Shown: positions 18,173-27,657 of the stretch, piece by piece
Numbering within the stretch: the first letter of the stretch is position 1
How the letters are laid out: every line of letters starts with the position of its first letter
NCBI GenBank assembly: GCA_964632485.1
Contig: CAZWDO010000001.1
Coordinates: 299,573 to 363,572 of the forward strand
Direction: 5' to 3'
Length of the DNA: 64,000 nucleotides
Origin: CAZWDO01 sp964632485 [NCBI: uncultured bacterium]
Lineage (GTDB): Bacteria > JAGOEH01
Notes under the pieces: generated by a model
Told to the model about the DNA's origin: nothing
Database searches by the model: none
The model's input: the letters and a program-made list of their open reading frames with translations, nothing else
Translations under genes and position numbers: made by a program

Positions 18173-21100
18173 CTAACGGCTAAACCGATTATAGATCAAG
18201 GGGATAAAAACCAGGGTTAGGAAAGTTGCGCTGAGAAGTCCCGCCATAATCGTAATCGCCATCGGAGTGCGAATCTCAGCGCCTTCTCCCAAGCCCAGGG
18301 CCATCGGCAGCAAACCCAAAACGGTCGTGGAAGTGGTGATCAGAATGGGTCTCAAACGCACTTTGGCCGCTTCACGGATCGCTTCGATCTTTTCCTTCCC
18401 GCGGCTTCGCAACAAATTAATATAATCAATCAAAACGATGGCGTTGTTGACCACAATCCCGGCCAACGTGATCATCCCGATATAAACAGTCACACTCAAA
18501 GGCATTCCAAGACTGAATAACACCCAAAACACACCGATCAAACCCAGCGGGATAGTAAACAGAATTAAAAAAGGGTGTAAAAATGATTCAAATTGAGAAG
18601 CCATGACGATATAGACCAGGAAAACTGCCAGTATCAAGGCCATAATCATACTTCGCATTGAGACTTCCATCTCTTTGTTCTGACCCAGGAACTCATAGCT
18701 GAAATCGGCGGGCCAGGAATTTCCCTCTTCATAATTCTGAAAAACGCGATAAATCTGCTCCACCGCTTCATTTAATTTTATATCCGTGATATTGGCCGTA
18801 ATCACTCCCGATCGTTCCTGGTTGATACGCCTAATTTCATTAGGACCCGTCATAATGCGGACATCGGCCACAGAAGCCAGCGAAATGGCTACCGCGCCGC
18901 CCGGATTAACAATGATATTCGGAATATGCGAGGCTTTCTGCCGCTGCTCGTCTTTAAGGTAAACCCGCATATCAATGCGCCGGTCCTCTTCTTTAAATTT
19001 TGTCGCCACATAGCCTTCAATTTTATTCTTTACAAGCCGAGCAACGTCATAAGCATTCAGCCCATAGTGCGCCAATCGGTTACGATCAAAAATAATCGTG
19101 ACTTCCGGGTACCCGGGTTTAATGGAACTCTGCACATCGTTGATTCCCGGCATCTCGGACAAATCCGTCGCTATGCGTTGAGACCACTCGCTCAATTTTT
19201 CAAGATTATATCCTTTAATTACAACTTCTATAGGTGCTTTGAAACTAAAAAGCACCGGACGACTGATCTGCGGATCGACATCGGTGATATTCGATAAAAT
19301 GGCGCGAATCTGCTCAATTGTTTTCTCTTCGATCCGGGTAAGCGAACCCTGTTTTTTTACATTAACCGTAATTCGACCGATATGTTCTCCTATTTCACCC
19401 CCCGTCAGGTCCTCTTTGGTGATGCCGGCATAATAGCTGGTATTGGTGACCGTTGGCAGAGAATCAATCAATGCAGAAATCGCAGTAAGCGACCGATCGG
19501 TTTTTTCGACAGGGGTTCCCACAGGGAACGCAATATTAACATAAAATGTTCCCTGGTGGAGTTCCGGAATTAACTCACTGCCAATCTGAGGGACAATTGC
19601 GAAGAGAGTGAACAAGAAAAACAAGGCGACTCCGACAATAACAGCCAATTCATGACGAAGCGAACGTTGCAGCAAATGACCGAAAAACTGATAGATCCGT
19701 TCCAGCAATTTTGAAAAGCCCTTCACAAGCAACTGGATAAGTGGAGAAAGCCAGCTCAGCAATATCAAACCCAGGGCTTTGAAGAAAACCAGGGTCATAG
19801 AAAAAATCCCCATGCCGGTGCGGGATAATAAATAAGCGATACTTTCCACCAGAAATCGAATCAAATAATAAGGCCATGTCAATAGGCGGGTTATAAAAAA
19901 TTTACGACTGTCAATGCCTGTAATAAAATGAAAAATAGGGAAAAAAATCAGAAAATTTTCCCATAAAACAGGTATTTTCTTCTGCATTTTTTCACTCAGG
20001 TGATATAAAAAAGGTATAAAATTTGAGCTGAAAGCAAAAAACGAAATAAAGGGATAAACAACCACAAAAATCAAAGATAAGAAGAATAAAACAAAAGCGG
20101 AGATAATAGCAAGGAAAAACATGGCGATATAATATAGCATCTGGGGAATAAGCATTAAAAAAGAACGAAGGGCGGGTTGTTTTTCAAATGTAAAAGTAAA
20201 CGAAACCAGATGAGCCACCCGGAGGGGATTGATTTGACGGGAAGCCAGCATAGGAATGAAGTATAAGGCAACCAGCAGAGAGGCAAGCAGAGAAAAGACA
20301 ACCGTCAACGCAAGGTCTCCGAAAATCTGGCCGGCGATCCCTTCGACAAAGACAATTGGAAAAAAAACCGCAACAGTTGTCAACGTCGAAGCGACAACAG
20401 GGCCCCCGACCTCCGACACTCCGTGAATCGCTGAATCCACCCAGGAGTCGCCTTCTTCCCGGCAGCGGAATATGCTCTCCATCACAACAATTGAGTTATC
20501 AACGAGCATCCCGATACCCAGCGCCAGACCGCCTAAAGACATGATATTCAGACTGACATCAAACATTCGCAACGGGGCAAAAGTCGCCACTATGGAAAGA
20601 GGGATCGAAATGGCCACAATCAATGTAGTTCCGATATGTTGTAGGAAAAGATACAAAATAATGATCGCCAGAATACCGCCCAAAATAGCCGTATTCTTGA
20701 CCTCATCAATGGAGTTTTGAATAAAAATAGATTGATCGGCCAGAATTTGAAACCGTTCCAGATTTCCCTTTAGTTTATAAGAGAGGAATTGAGTCATACT
20801 TTTTTCCATCAACGCTTCCCTGGGAGAAGCCGCGGCGCGCGACCCCCGATTTTCCAGCATTTTTACAAATTGCTGTTGCTGAGGCGTACCGAAAATGCGC
20901 GTTTTCACATCGTTACAAACCGCTACAATATTAGCGTCGGCTTCCTTGTAAATATCAATTTCGATACTCTCGCGGCCATTAACGCGAGTGATCACTTTCC
21001 GTTCCTTATGGCTCAGCTCCACTGCGGCAATATCGCGCAACCGTACGGGCACGCCGTTCAGATCGCGAATAATAATCTGGCGGATTTCGTCCAACGATTC

Positions 21101-21802
21101 AAACTCATTCAGAGTCCGGACAATATACTCGGTTTCGCCTTCCCTGATATTACCGCCGGCCAGGTTGATATTCTCCTGCATCAGCCGATTGGTAATTTCA
21201 TCATAGCGAATACCCGCGGACAACAATTGTTTTTCATCCAGTTTAATTAAAATCTCTTTTTCCAATCCGCCTTTTACTTTAGCGGCAGCGACACCCGGGA
21301 TTGTTTCCAGCTCACGCGCCACTTCATCCTCAACGATCTGACGCGCCTCTTCCAATGGAATAGCGACTGTAATTCCCAGACGAAGCACCGGATCCAACGA
21401 AGGATCATACCGTAGAATCATCGGGCGTTCCACCTCCCGGTCCAGAAAAACCTGGTCCAGCCGTTCGCGGATTTCCTGCGAGGCCTGATCAAGATTGACA
21501 TCCCACGTAAACTCCAAAATCACATCCGATTGTTCCGGCCGAGAAATCGAAGTAATGGAAACCATATTTTTTATTAATCCCAACTGCTCTTCAATGGGAC
21601 GGGAAACAACGTTTTCAACTTCCTCCGGAGCAGCGCCCGGATACTCGGTTCGTATCGTAAAAGACGGGTAGGCGATCTCAGGCATTAAATTCAATGATAA
21701 CTGCTGGTAACTAATTAGTCCAAAAACAGTGACTGCCAGCACGACCATCAGGATAGCCACCGGTCGTTGGGTGGTAAAGGCAAATTTTGATTGATTATTC
21801 AT
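18173..21802 (-). CDS. RND efflux transporter permease subunit with extra hydrophobic insertion
   Basis: RND permease of 1209 residues, about 150-180 longer than usual. Family marks: N-terminal helix (14-32), LPEIAYP-like entry, GIGMLVDNSIVVMESIFR (429-446) and GIVVNNAIVLIDYINLLR near the C-terminus. Between the end of the first helix bundle (FIPMLASRQ, about residue 524) and the second half (resuming near VGVALFFLFTLFAIVP, about 723) lies a segment with several additional very hydrophobic stretches rich in Phe and Leu, roughly residues 540-700 (genome 19705-20185). It forms a putative heteromeric pump with the downstream permease. The gene follows the adaptor by 19 bases. Confidence 0.92.
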   Translation of the reverse strand: MNNQSKFAFTTQRPVAILMVVLAVTVFGLISYQQLSLNLMPEIAYPSFTIRTEYPGAAPEEVENVVSRPIEEQLGLIKNMVSITSISRPEQSDVILEFTWDVNLDQASQEIRERLDQVFLDREVERPMILRYDPSLDPVLRLGITVAIPLEEARQIVEDEVARELETIPGVAAAKVKGGLEKEILIKLDEKQLLSAGIRYDEITNRLMQENINLAGGNIREGETEYIVRTLNEFESLDEIRQIIIRDLNGVPVRLRDIAAVELSHKERKVITRVNGRESIEIDIYKEADANIVAVCNDVKTRIFGTPQQQQFVKMLENRGSRAAASPREALMEKSMTQFLSYKLKGNLERFQILADQSIFIQNSIDEVKNTAILGGILAIIILYLFLQHIGTTLIVAISIPLSIVATFAPLRMFDVSLNIMSLGGLALGIGMLVDNSIVVMESIFRCREEGDSWVDSAIHGVSEVGGPVVASTLTTVAVFFPIVFVEGIAGQIFGDLALTVVFSLLASLLVALYFIPMLASRQINPLRVAHLVSFTFTFEKQPALRSFLMLIPQMLYYIAMFFLAIISAFVLFFLSLIFVVVYPFISFFAFSSNFIPFLYHLSEKMQKKIPVLWENFLIFFPIFHFITGIDSRKFFITRLLTWPYYLIRFLVESIAYLLSRTGMGIFSMTLVFFKALGLILLSWLSPLIQLLVKGFSKLLERIYQFFGHLLQRSLRHELAVIVGVALFFLFTLFAIVPQIGSELIPELHQGTFYVNIAFPVGTPVEKTDRSLTAISALIDSLPTVTNTSYYAGITKEDLTGGEIGEHIGRITVNVKKQGSLTRIEEKTIEQIRAILSNITDVDPQISRPVLFSFKAPIEVVIKGYNLEKLSEWSQRIATDLSEMPGINDVQSSIKPGYPEVTIIFDRNRLAHYGLNAYDVARLVKNKIEGYVATKFKEEDRRIDMRVYLKDEQRQKASHIPNIIVNPGGAVAISLASVADVRIMTGPNEIRRINQERSGVITANITDIKLNEAVEQIYRVFQNYEEGNSWPADFSYEFLGQNKEMEVSMRSMIMALILAVFLVYIVMASQFESFLHPFLILFTIPLGLIGVFWVLFSLGMPLSVTVYIGMITLAGIVVNNAIVLIDYINLLRSRGKEKIEAIREAAKVRLRPILITTSTTVLGLLPMALGLGEGAEIRTPMAITIMAGLLSATFLTLVFIPLIYNRFSR

Positions 21803-21821
21803 ATTTTTTACCCATCCAGCC

Positions 21822-22892
21822 TTATTCAGTCTCGATAATTTTTACCAGAATATCCGACTTCAACGAACTTTTGCCGGCGGATACAATTCGGTCATCCAGT
21901 GTAATCCCGCTCGTGATTTCAGCTTGACGGCCATCATCAAACCCGATTGTAATCTCTTTTTTCTGAGCATGATTGTTTTCATCCAACACAAATAAGAAGA
22001 TTTTTTTACCGTCATAAATTAAGGCGTCCTTGGTCAGTAAAATCACATTTTCATGGACATCGCGAATGATTTGGACATTGACAAACTGCCCCACTGCCAA
22101 GCGATTAGTGGGGTCGTCAATGCCAATCGTGGTTTTAAAAGTTCCGCTTTGCGGATCAATGGCGGGGGATAATCGTTTGACCCGGGCCGCGTACTGATGG
22201 TCGCCGGCCAAAATCCAACCCTTCTGGTTCAAATAAATAGCGGAACGCTCCTGCTGGGGAACATGGACAACCGCGATTTTATCGCGATTTTCCACTACAG
22301 TGAATGTATGCTGGCTGGTGGATATTTTGTTACCCTCTTTAATTAAGCGCTGGGTGACAACCCCTTCGATGGGAGTAACTACCCGCGTGTATGATAACAT
22401 CAATTTCATCTGCTCCCATTCCAACCGGTTTTTTTCTAAATTCAGCTTGACCCGCTCCATCTCTTCCTGGCTGATCAGACTCTTTTCGAACATCCTCTGT
22501 TGGCGATCATACTCATTTTTTTGCTGATCATAGTTCAGCCGGGCCTTAGCCTCATTGATCGAGGCTTCACGATCATCCAGGCGAGCCAGTTCCTGGCCCT
22601 TCACGACAGTTTGTCCTTCATCGGCAAAAATCTGAGTGATAATGCCGGAAGTCATCGGATAGACCTGTACAACCCGCTCCGCATCGATATTACTGCTATA
22701 TAACAAAAAAGAGGAGATATTCCCACGGACTGCCCGAACAATTTGCACCGGAATAGCATCGGCCAGACTGTCCGGTTGGTTCAGACTGTCTTTTTCACCA
22801 TTCTTAAGTTTTGATGCCTCTCCCGACTTGCTTTGCCCGCAACCTAAGACGAAAATACACATAGATATTATTACAAACAACAAACGATACAT
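21822..22892 (-). CDS. RND periplasmic adaptor (membrane fusion protein), lipoprotein
   Basis: 356 residues from the ATG at 22892, which has GGAG 6 bases upstream. The longer frame from 22949 lacks such a site. The N-terminal signal ends with the lipobox-like VLGCG. The biotinyl-lipoyl half motif and coiled-coil hairpin follow (KGQELARLDDREASINEAKARL to LSYTRVVTPIEGVV), then beta-barrel and membrane-proximal domains. It links the two RND permeases to an outer membrane channel. It is the first gene of the efflux operon, divergent from the diguanylate cyclase gene. Confidence 0.9.
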   Translation of the reverse strand: MYRLLFVIISMCIFVLGCGQSKSGEASKLKNGEKDSLNQPDSLADAIPVQIVRAVRGNISSFLLYSSNIDAERVVQVYPMTSGIITQIFADEGQTVVKGQELARLDDREASINEAKARLNYDQQKNEYDRQQRMFEKSLISQEEMERVKLNLEKNRLEWEQMKLMLSYTRVVTPIEGVVTQRLIKEGNKISTSQHTFTVVENRDKIAVVHVPQQERSAIYLNQKGWILAGDHQYAARVKRLSPAIDPQSGTFKTTIGIDDPTNRLAVGQFVNVQIIRDVHENVILLTKDALIYDGKKIFLFVLDENNHAQKKEITIGFDDGRQAEITSGITLDDRIVSAGKSSLKSDILVKIIETE

Positions 22893-23223
22893 AAATCGCT
22901 CCGATCCGGTTTCATGTGAATTCTTATGAAAGATCATACAAAAAAACATTCCTTATTCAATAATATAATATACGCCTGAGGAAATGAAAAGTTTATTTTT
23001 TTTTTCAAGAAAACTATTGAATTCAAAAAAAAAAATACTATATTAGATAAAGCCGTAGCAATAGATTCGGCTCTACCGGCAATATTCAAGCTATAGTATG
23101 AGATAATAATCGGGATTGATACTCGCAAAGCAATCCCCCTGCCTCGCTCAGGAGGAACAGCTTGACTTGCTCATTGAACTGCCGGAGACTTATAGAGGAG
23201 AACGATTTAACAAGGATAATTGA
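22893..23223. other. Divergent intergenic region with plus-strand promoter and a short in-frame ORF
   Basis: TTGAAT (23017-23022), 16 bases, TATATT (23039-23044) forms a plausible plus-strand promoter for the diguanylate cyclase gene. A TTG-started frame of 35 codons (23116-23223), reading SPCLAQEEQLDLLIELPETY in its middle, ends in TGA directly before the cyclase TTG start and is in the same frame. It could be a leader peptide, a remnant of a longer N-terminus or chance. Confidence 0.45.
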
Positions 23224-24312
23224 TTGAGCAACAATCCACCGACGGATGAAATCATCCAGGAAAACCTGGAACTACGCAAACAAATCAAAGAAAAAGATCA
23301 TATTATCGATAAACTCAATCAGCTCATTCAAGTCAATTCTGTAATCTCTTCATCTCTGGAACAGAACAAAGTATTGAAGAACCTGATTGATCAGACGATT
23401 TCGTTGCTGAACTGCGAAAAATGCAATATACTAATGGTCGATTTTGAAAACAATCAACTGCGCTACGAAATTGTCAGCGACGATGAAGAAATGGAAAAAT
23501 TGAAACGGTTGAACCTTGAATTGGGAGAAGATGTCGCGGGAACGGTTTGGAAAATAGGGAAACCGCTCCTGATTGACGATCCGCGCAAGGATTCACGTTT
23601 TCTGATGCTAAGCGATAATATCACTGGAAATATGACTCAATCGATCATGTCCATCCCCCTGGTCGTAAACGGCCGCATATTAGGCGTTATGGAAGCTATC
23701 AATAAAAAAGACAACGAATCTTTCGACTATTTCGATCTGGACCTCTTTCAACATTTATCGATACAGGCGGGGATTGCCATTGAAAATGCCAAACTCTACG
23801 AAGCGGGAATTACGGATGGCATGACCAAACTTTATATCCATAAATATTTCCAGGAACGACTGCTGGAACTGACCCGATCCTCCGAGCGCTACCGATTCCA
23901 TGTCGCGTTGGTTATGTTCGATATCGATCATTTCAAAAAGTTTAATGATACTTATGGCCATCAGATAGGGGACGAAGTGCTGAAAATGACGGCGAAAACC
24001 CTTCGTTTATCCGTACGATTGAGCGATATCCCTTGTCGCTATGGCGGGGAAGAGTTCGCCATTATTTTGCCCCACACGAATCTCAAAGGCGCAAAAACTA
24101 TGGCCGAACGGATTCGTAAGACCATTGAAAAAACTAAAATCGAGTATGATCGAAAGTTAATTAACGTGACAATTTCAGGGGGAGTCGCCAGTTATCGCGA
24201 GAATAACTGCAACAGTACGGCCGAACTGATCAAAAAGGCCGACCAGGCGCTTTATAAAGCTAAAGAATCCGGCCGCAACCAAATTCTGACATTTTCCAAT
24301 AAAGAAAAATAG
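23224..24312 (+). CDS. GAF-GGDEF diguanylate cyclase
   Basis: Makes c-di-GMP from two GTP in the cytoplasm. 362 residues: a short N-terminal coiled coil (about 10-40), a GAF domain (about 45-195) ending GIAIENAKLYE, and a GGDEF domain (about 197-355) with active-site GGEEF at 274-278. An RxxD product-inhibition site (Arg265-Asp268) lies exactly five residues before GGEEF, so feedback control is expected. The start is TTG, preceded by AAGGATAA. A PilZ-type c-di-GMP receptor gene is encoded at 35226. The GAF ligand is unknown. The gene stands alone on the plus strand. Confidence 0.92.
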   Translation: MSNNPPTDEIIQENLELRKQIKEKDHIIDKLNQLIQVNSVISSSLEQNKVLKNLIDQTISLLNCEKCNILMVDFENNQLRYEIVSDDEEMEKLKRLNLELGEDVAGTVWKIGKPLLIDDPRKDSRFLMLSDNITGNMTQSIMSIPLVVNGRILGVMEAINKKDNESFDYFDLDLFQHLSIQAGIAIENAKLYEAGITDGMTKLYIHKYFQERLLELTRSSERYRFHVALVMFDIDHFKKFNDTYGHQIGDEVLKMTAKTLRLSVRLSDIPCRYGGEEFAIILPHTNLKGAKTMAERIRKTIEKTKIEYDRKLINVTISGGVASYRENNCNSTAELIKKADQALYKAKESGRNQILTFSNKEK

Positions 24313-24489
24313 TGACGACAATTTACGTTCAATTTTCGACAAAATTGGCGAATCTCGTGAACCCATACATGAAGTTTAAAGCTTAACTCTTTGGCGAATA
24401 AGCAGTTTTAAAATGAGTATATTTTTGGGCACAGAGGTTGCATATCTATATAAAGCAGAACCAAGCAACCTCTACCAAAGGAGATCAAA

Positions 24490-25659
24490 ATGAAAACCGT
24501 CAACACGACTCGCATGTTGTTCGTCTGGACCTGGATACTCGGCCTGGCGCTCATGCTGAATGCCGATCCCATGGGAAACGGCAATGGACAAGGTAATGGA
24601 GGTCCGGGCAATGGACAAGGCCACGGAGGCCCGGGTCAGGGACGCTGGAACGATCGCCAACATCCCCCTTTCAACGCTCACTGGATCGATTCCGCGCAAT
24701 GGGTAGAAACCAGCGGAACCGTTATTATCGACACGCTGTTCCGTCGCGACCACTATTTCCTGGATACGAACCAGGACCAGACCGCCGATCTACTGCTGAA
24801 TTTCGGTCCATGGTGGTACCTGCCTGAAGGAATGACCCGCCCCAATGCCGGTGAAACCATCAATGTAAAGGGATATCAACACGCGATCCCGGCTCAGCCC
24901 CCGCGTCCTCCACGACCCAATCAGTCCTGCGACAGCCTGCGTCCCGAAAATCCATTGCCGGTGGATTCGGCTTTAGCGGTTGTGGAACTCAACGGTCAAA
25001 TCTGGCGCGACAGCAGCCAATGGACTACCCCGCCGGATAGTGGCTTCCCCTTTCGTTTTAATCGCGACAGCCTGATAACAGTCAATGGCATCGTACTGGT
25101 TGACAGCATCACTAATACCGTCTTCCCCATCTACCAGTTAGATATTGATAACGATAATCTGCCTGATTACATCCTGGGTCTGGGCCCCCGCCACCGTCTT
25201 AGCCAGGCCGAATTGCCGGAAGTCGGATCCACGATCGAAATCGAGGGATTCACTCGCGAAGCGCGCCCCAATGCGCCCATTGACTTACCGGTATTAGTCG
25301 TTTATAAACTGAATGGCCAGATATGGATGCCGCTCAATGGCCGGAACAACCCTGACATTCGTGGAAATGGCATGAATTCAGAAGCCAAACTGAAAAGTTC
25401 CTGTTTCCCCAATCCCTTTAACCCCACCACTACCATTAGCTACACACTGAGTGAAAACACCCAGATTCATATAGAAATTTTCAATCTCTACGGACAGTGG
25501 GTCCGTACTTTGCAAAACGGTTATCAAAATGCCGGGGCGTATCAGGTGACCTGGCAGGGCGACAACGATACCGGTCAAACCGTCGCCGCAGGAACCTACT
25601 TCTATGTAATCCGCACGGATAACTCTCTGGATTCCCGCAAGATTCTGTTCTTAAAATAA
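24490..25659 (+). CDS. Secreted T9SS-sorted protein with Gly/Asn/Gln-rich segment and duplicated domain
   Basis: 389 residues. After a signal peptide (about 1-27) comes a low-complexity stretch of GNGQ/GGPG units (about 30-54). Two copies of a roughly 110-residue module follow (about 68-178 and 185-290). Each has the order: an Asp/Tyr-Leu-Asp pattern (YFLDTNQDQTADLLL; YQLDIDNDNLPDYIL), a GP plus hydrophobic segment, a glycine-turn (GETINVKGY; GSTIEIEGF) and a closing LNGQIW. The C-terminus (FPNPFNPTTTISYTL to KILFLK) is a T9SS type-A sorting domain with GTYFY. AAAGGAG precedes the ATG. It is the first gene of a plus-strand surface locus. No function is assigned. Confidence 0.85.
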   Translation: MKTVNTTRMLFVWTWILGLALMLNADPMGNGNGQGNGGPGNGQGHGGPGQGRWNDRQHPPFNAHWIDSAQWVETSGTVIIDTLFRRDHYFLDTNQDQTADLLLNFGPWWYLPEGMTRPNAGETINVKGYQHAIPAQPPRPPRPNQSCDSLRPENPLPVDSALAVVELNGQIWRDSSQWTTPPDSGFPFRFNRDSLITVNGIVLVDSITNTVFPIYQLDIDNDNLPDYILGLGPRHRLSQAELPEVGSTIEIEGFTREARPNAPIDLPVLVVYKLNGQIWMPLNGRNNPDIRGNGMNSEAKLKSSCFPNPFNPTTTISYTLSENTQIHIEIFNLYGQWVRTLQNGYQNAGAYQVTWQGDNDTGQTVAAGTYFYVIRTDNSLDSRKILFLK

Positions 25660-25679
25660 ATAGATATCACTTATGGCCG

Positions 25680-25743
25680 GCCCTTCGGTATCAACGGAGG
25701 GCCCAGGCCTGTTTTTAAGCAGTTTTGTTTAAAAACAAGCCTG
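25680..25743 (+). terminator. Two consecutive inverted repeats after the T9SS gene
   Basis: GCCCTTCG (25680-25687) pairs with CGGAGGGC (25695-25702). A second, longer stem follows: CAGGCCTGTTTTTAA (25704-25718) with TTTAAAAACAAGCCTG (25728-25743), with one mismatch. Placed 20 bases after the stop, they probably end or attenuate the transcript before the next gene at 25768. Confidence 0.65.
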
Positions 25744-25767
25744 GCGCTCAACTCAAAGGATTTATTC

Positions 25768-26337
25768 ATGGTACGCGTTTTCTTTGTTCTTTGTATTATA
25801 TTTTTTTTCTTTGCGCAGGCATCTGCCAAATGGCTGGACCAAAATGGCGATGGCATCAACGATTTGTTCCGAGATGCCGACGGCGATGGCATCAATGATG
25901 TCACTCTTACGGAATACCCGAGCAACTTCCCTTTTGAAGATAAAAATAAAGATGGAATAAATGACCTGTTCATCGACGAAGACGGTGATGGCGTTAATGA
26001 TTGGGGTCATAATCGCTATCCAGTGCTTGACCATCAAAATCGCCACATCAACGACATCACCGAGGAGCCCTGGTTTAAAGGATGTTTCTACGGATATCGC
26101 TACGGATTCATCCTGGAGGAAAAACGAATGCGGATACCTGAGTTTGTCGATCAGAACCGGGATGGGATGCACGACCGCATTGAGCAGTTTATGTTTCGCG
26201 ACCGCGACGGAGACGGAATCAATGATTTCTTTTTCGACCGTAACGGCGATGGAATCAACGATCGTCTCAAAAACCGCCGTCGTCCCCGCCCCATAGGCCA
26301 GGGTCCGAATCGTCCTCTTCACCCGGGCCGGCCATAG
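25768..26337 (+). CDS. Secreted protein with DxNxDGxxD calcium-binding-type repeats
   Basis: 189 residues: a signal peptide (1-21, ending ASA) followed by at least seven copies of the nine-residue motif D-x-(N/D)-x-D-G-(I/V/M)-x-D: DQNGDGIND, DADGDGIND, DKNKDGIND, DEDGDGVND, DQNRDGMHD, DRDGDGIND and DRNGDGIND. One further copy is degenerate (DHQNRHIND). The motif is that of dockerin, thrombospondin type 3 and EF-hand-like calcium loops. The C-terminus is basic and Pro-rich, without a T9SS domain. It lies between the T9SS protein and the outer membrane barrel on the same strand. Probably a calcium-stabilised envelope or extracellular protein. Partner unknown. Confidence 0.8.
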   Translation: MVRVFFVLCIIFFFFAQASAKWLDQNGDGINDLFRDADGDGINDVTLTEYPSNFPFEDKNKDGINDLFIDEDGDGVNDWGHNRYPVLDHQNRHINDITEEPWFKGCFYGYRYGFILEEKRMRIPEFVDQNRDGMHDRIEQFMFRDRDGDGINDFFFDRNGDGINDRLKNRRRPRPIGQGPNRPLHPGRP

Positions 26338-26517
26338 CATATAGTACTCCGCAGGGTTCTCTGTCCGAGCGCGTTACGACACCCAATTTTTTCCCGTTGA
26401 GATCGAAACGGAACACTTAACTAAAGCGCGATCGAAAATTTAAACAGTTTCCTGACGTTCCAAATATACCGTCCGGAACGTCCCTGACAAGTTAAACCTA
26501 TTACCCGCACCCAACGC

Positions 26518-27654
26518 ATGAAATATCTGCTGATTATTTGTCTGCTTAGTTTCATAACATTTTCAACCTATGCGCAATTTTTTTTCGAGGGGGCAATGGC
26601 TACCCAATACAGCTCCAATCTTTTTCATAGCGCTACTACCAATTCCGACTGGTATCACCGGGCTCAAATCCAACTTGAGTATCAAACCCCCCGCTGGTTT
26701 ATCCAATATACGCCGGATATCACCTGGTTGAATCGTTACTATCACTATAACAACAGCATCCATCCACTCGATTTTGGCATTACACTCACTGAAACTGAAA
26801 AGTTTCATTCCCTGCTCAGCGCTCAGGTAGAGCTTTTTCGCTACTTTTATATGGATACTCTCTCAACCGATTATAATCAATTATCTATGGATTGGACCAC
26901 TAATTATACAATAAATGACCAGCACAAACTCAAAACGAATTGCCGGTTTGAACAAAATATCTATCCCAATTTCAAAACCCTGGATTATCGACAGGCGCTC
27001 CTCAGCGGGACCTGGACGTCCAACATTGACCGTTGGCAACTGAATGCCGCGCTCAACTTCGGATACCGCCATTATACTTCACCGGCAACGGTTCCTCTTC
27101 TCTCAAACGGCCAGGGCCAGGGCCAGGGGGGAGGATTTGACCACAATCGTTATTTACAATCAAAGGCTAAAGACCCCCAATATATTCAATTACAATTTAA
27201 TACTGCAAGAGCGCTGCATCCACGCCTCGGTATCGCCTTTAATTCGCTTTTCAATTTCCTGCTGAATCCCTGGATTCAATGGCCGGATAATGAAATAACT
27301 CTTTTTGATCGGCAGTTTTGGTACGATTCATTCAGCTCCAATCAAACAGTATGGGGTACCGCTTTGAGCTGGCAGGCGGGACTTCAACATCGCGTTCAGC
27401 TCTCACTATACCGGCATCACTTGAAATTTGAGGGATTTCAATATGCGATAATCAGCGATCGGCCGCTCAAATCTCTCCAAACCCGTCAAGATCACCAATG
27501 GGAAATATCTTTAAACTGGTTAGCACGGTTTATCGCATTTACTCGGGAATGGAATACATTTTGTTCCATCCGTTATTTGGACAACCAATCAAACATTACC
27601 TGGTATCGCTTTCAATCCTGGGACGTATCATTCACCCTCCGCTATATACCGTAA
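26518..27654 (+). CDS. Predicted outer membrane beta-barrel protein
   Basis: 378 residues with a signal peptide (about 1-19, ending TYAQ), then alternating amphipathic strands rich in Tyr, Trp and Phe throughout (for example WYHRAQIQLEYQTPRWFIQY), ending in an aromatic-terminated strand (VSFTLRYIP). One Gly/Gln-rich loop (NGQGQGQGGG, about residues 198-207) echoes the low-complexity segment of the T9SS protein upstream. The stop is only 3 bases before the histidine kinase, so barrel, kinase and activator form an operon. The barrel may feed a signal to the kinase, or be its target. No named family recognised. Confidence 0.75.
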   Translation: MKYLLIICLLSFITFSTYAQFFFEGAMATQYSSNLFHSATTNSDWYHRAQIQLEYQTPRWFIQYTPDITWLNRYYHYNNSIHPLDFGITLTETEKFHSLLSAQVELFRYFYMDTLSTDYNQLSMDWTTNYTINDQHKLKTNCRFEQNIYPNFKTLDYRQALLSGTWTSNIDRWQLNAALNFGYRHYTSPATVPLLSNGQGQGQGGGFDHNRYLQSKAKDPQYIQLQFNTARALHPRLGIAFNSLFNFLLNPWIQWPDNEITLFDRQFWYDSFSSNQTVWGTALSWQAGLQHRVQLSLYRHHLKFEGFQYAIISDRPLKSLQTRQDHQWEISLNWLARFIAFTREWNTFCSIRYLDNQSNITWYRFQSWDVSFTLRYIP

Positions 27655-27657
27655 TTT

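Noticed and set aside
24580-24660. Short repeated units in the T9SS gene, possibly CRISPR-like
   Set aside because: They are in-frame GGN-rich codons giving Gly/Asn/Gln repeats, without constant repeats and unique spacers of CRISPR size.
26454-26482. Perfect 8-base inverted repeat GACGTTCC/GGAACGTC between the calcium-repeat and barrel genes
   Set aside because: No T-run and no clear operator context; it may be a weak terminator or a protein site, but support is too thin for a feature.
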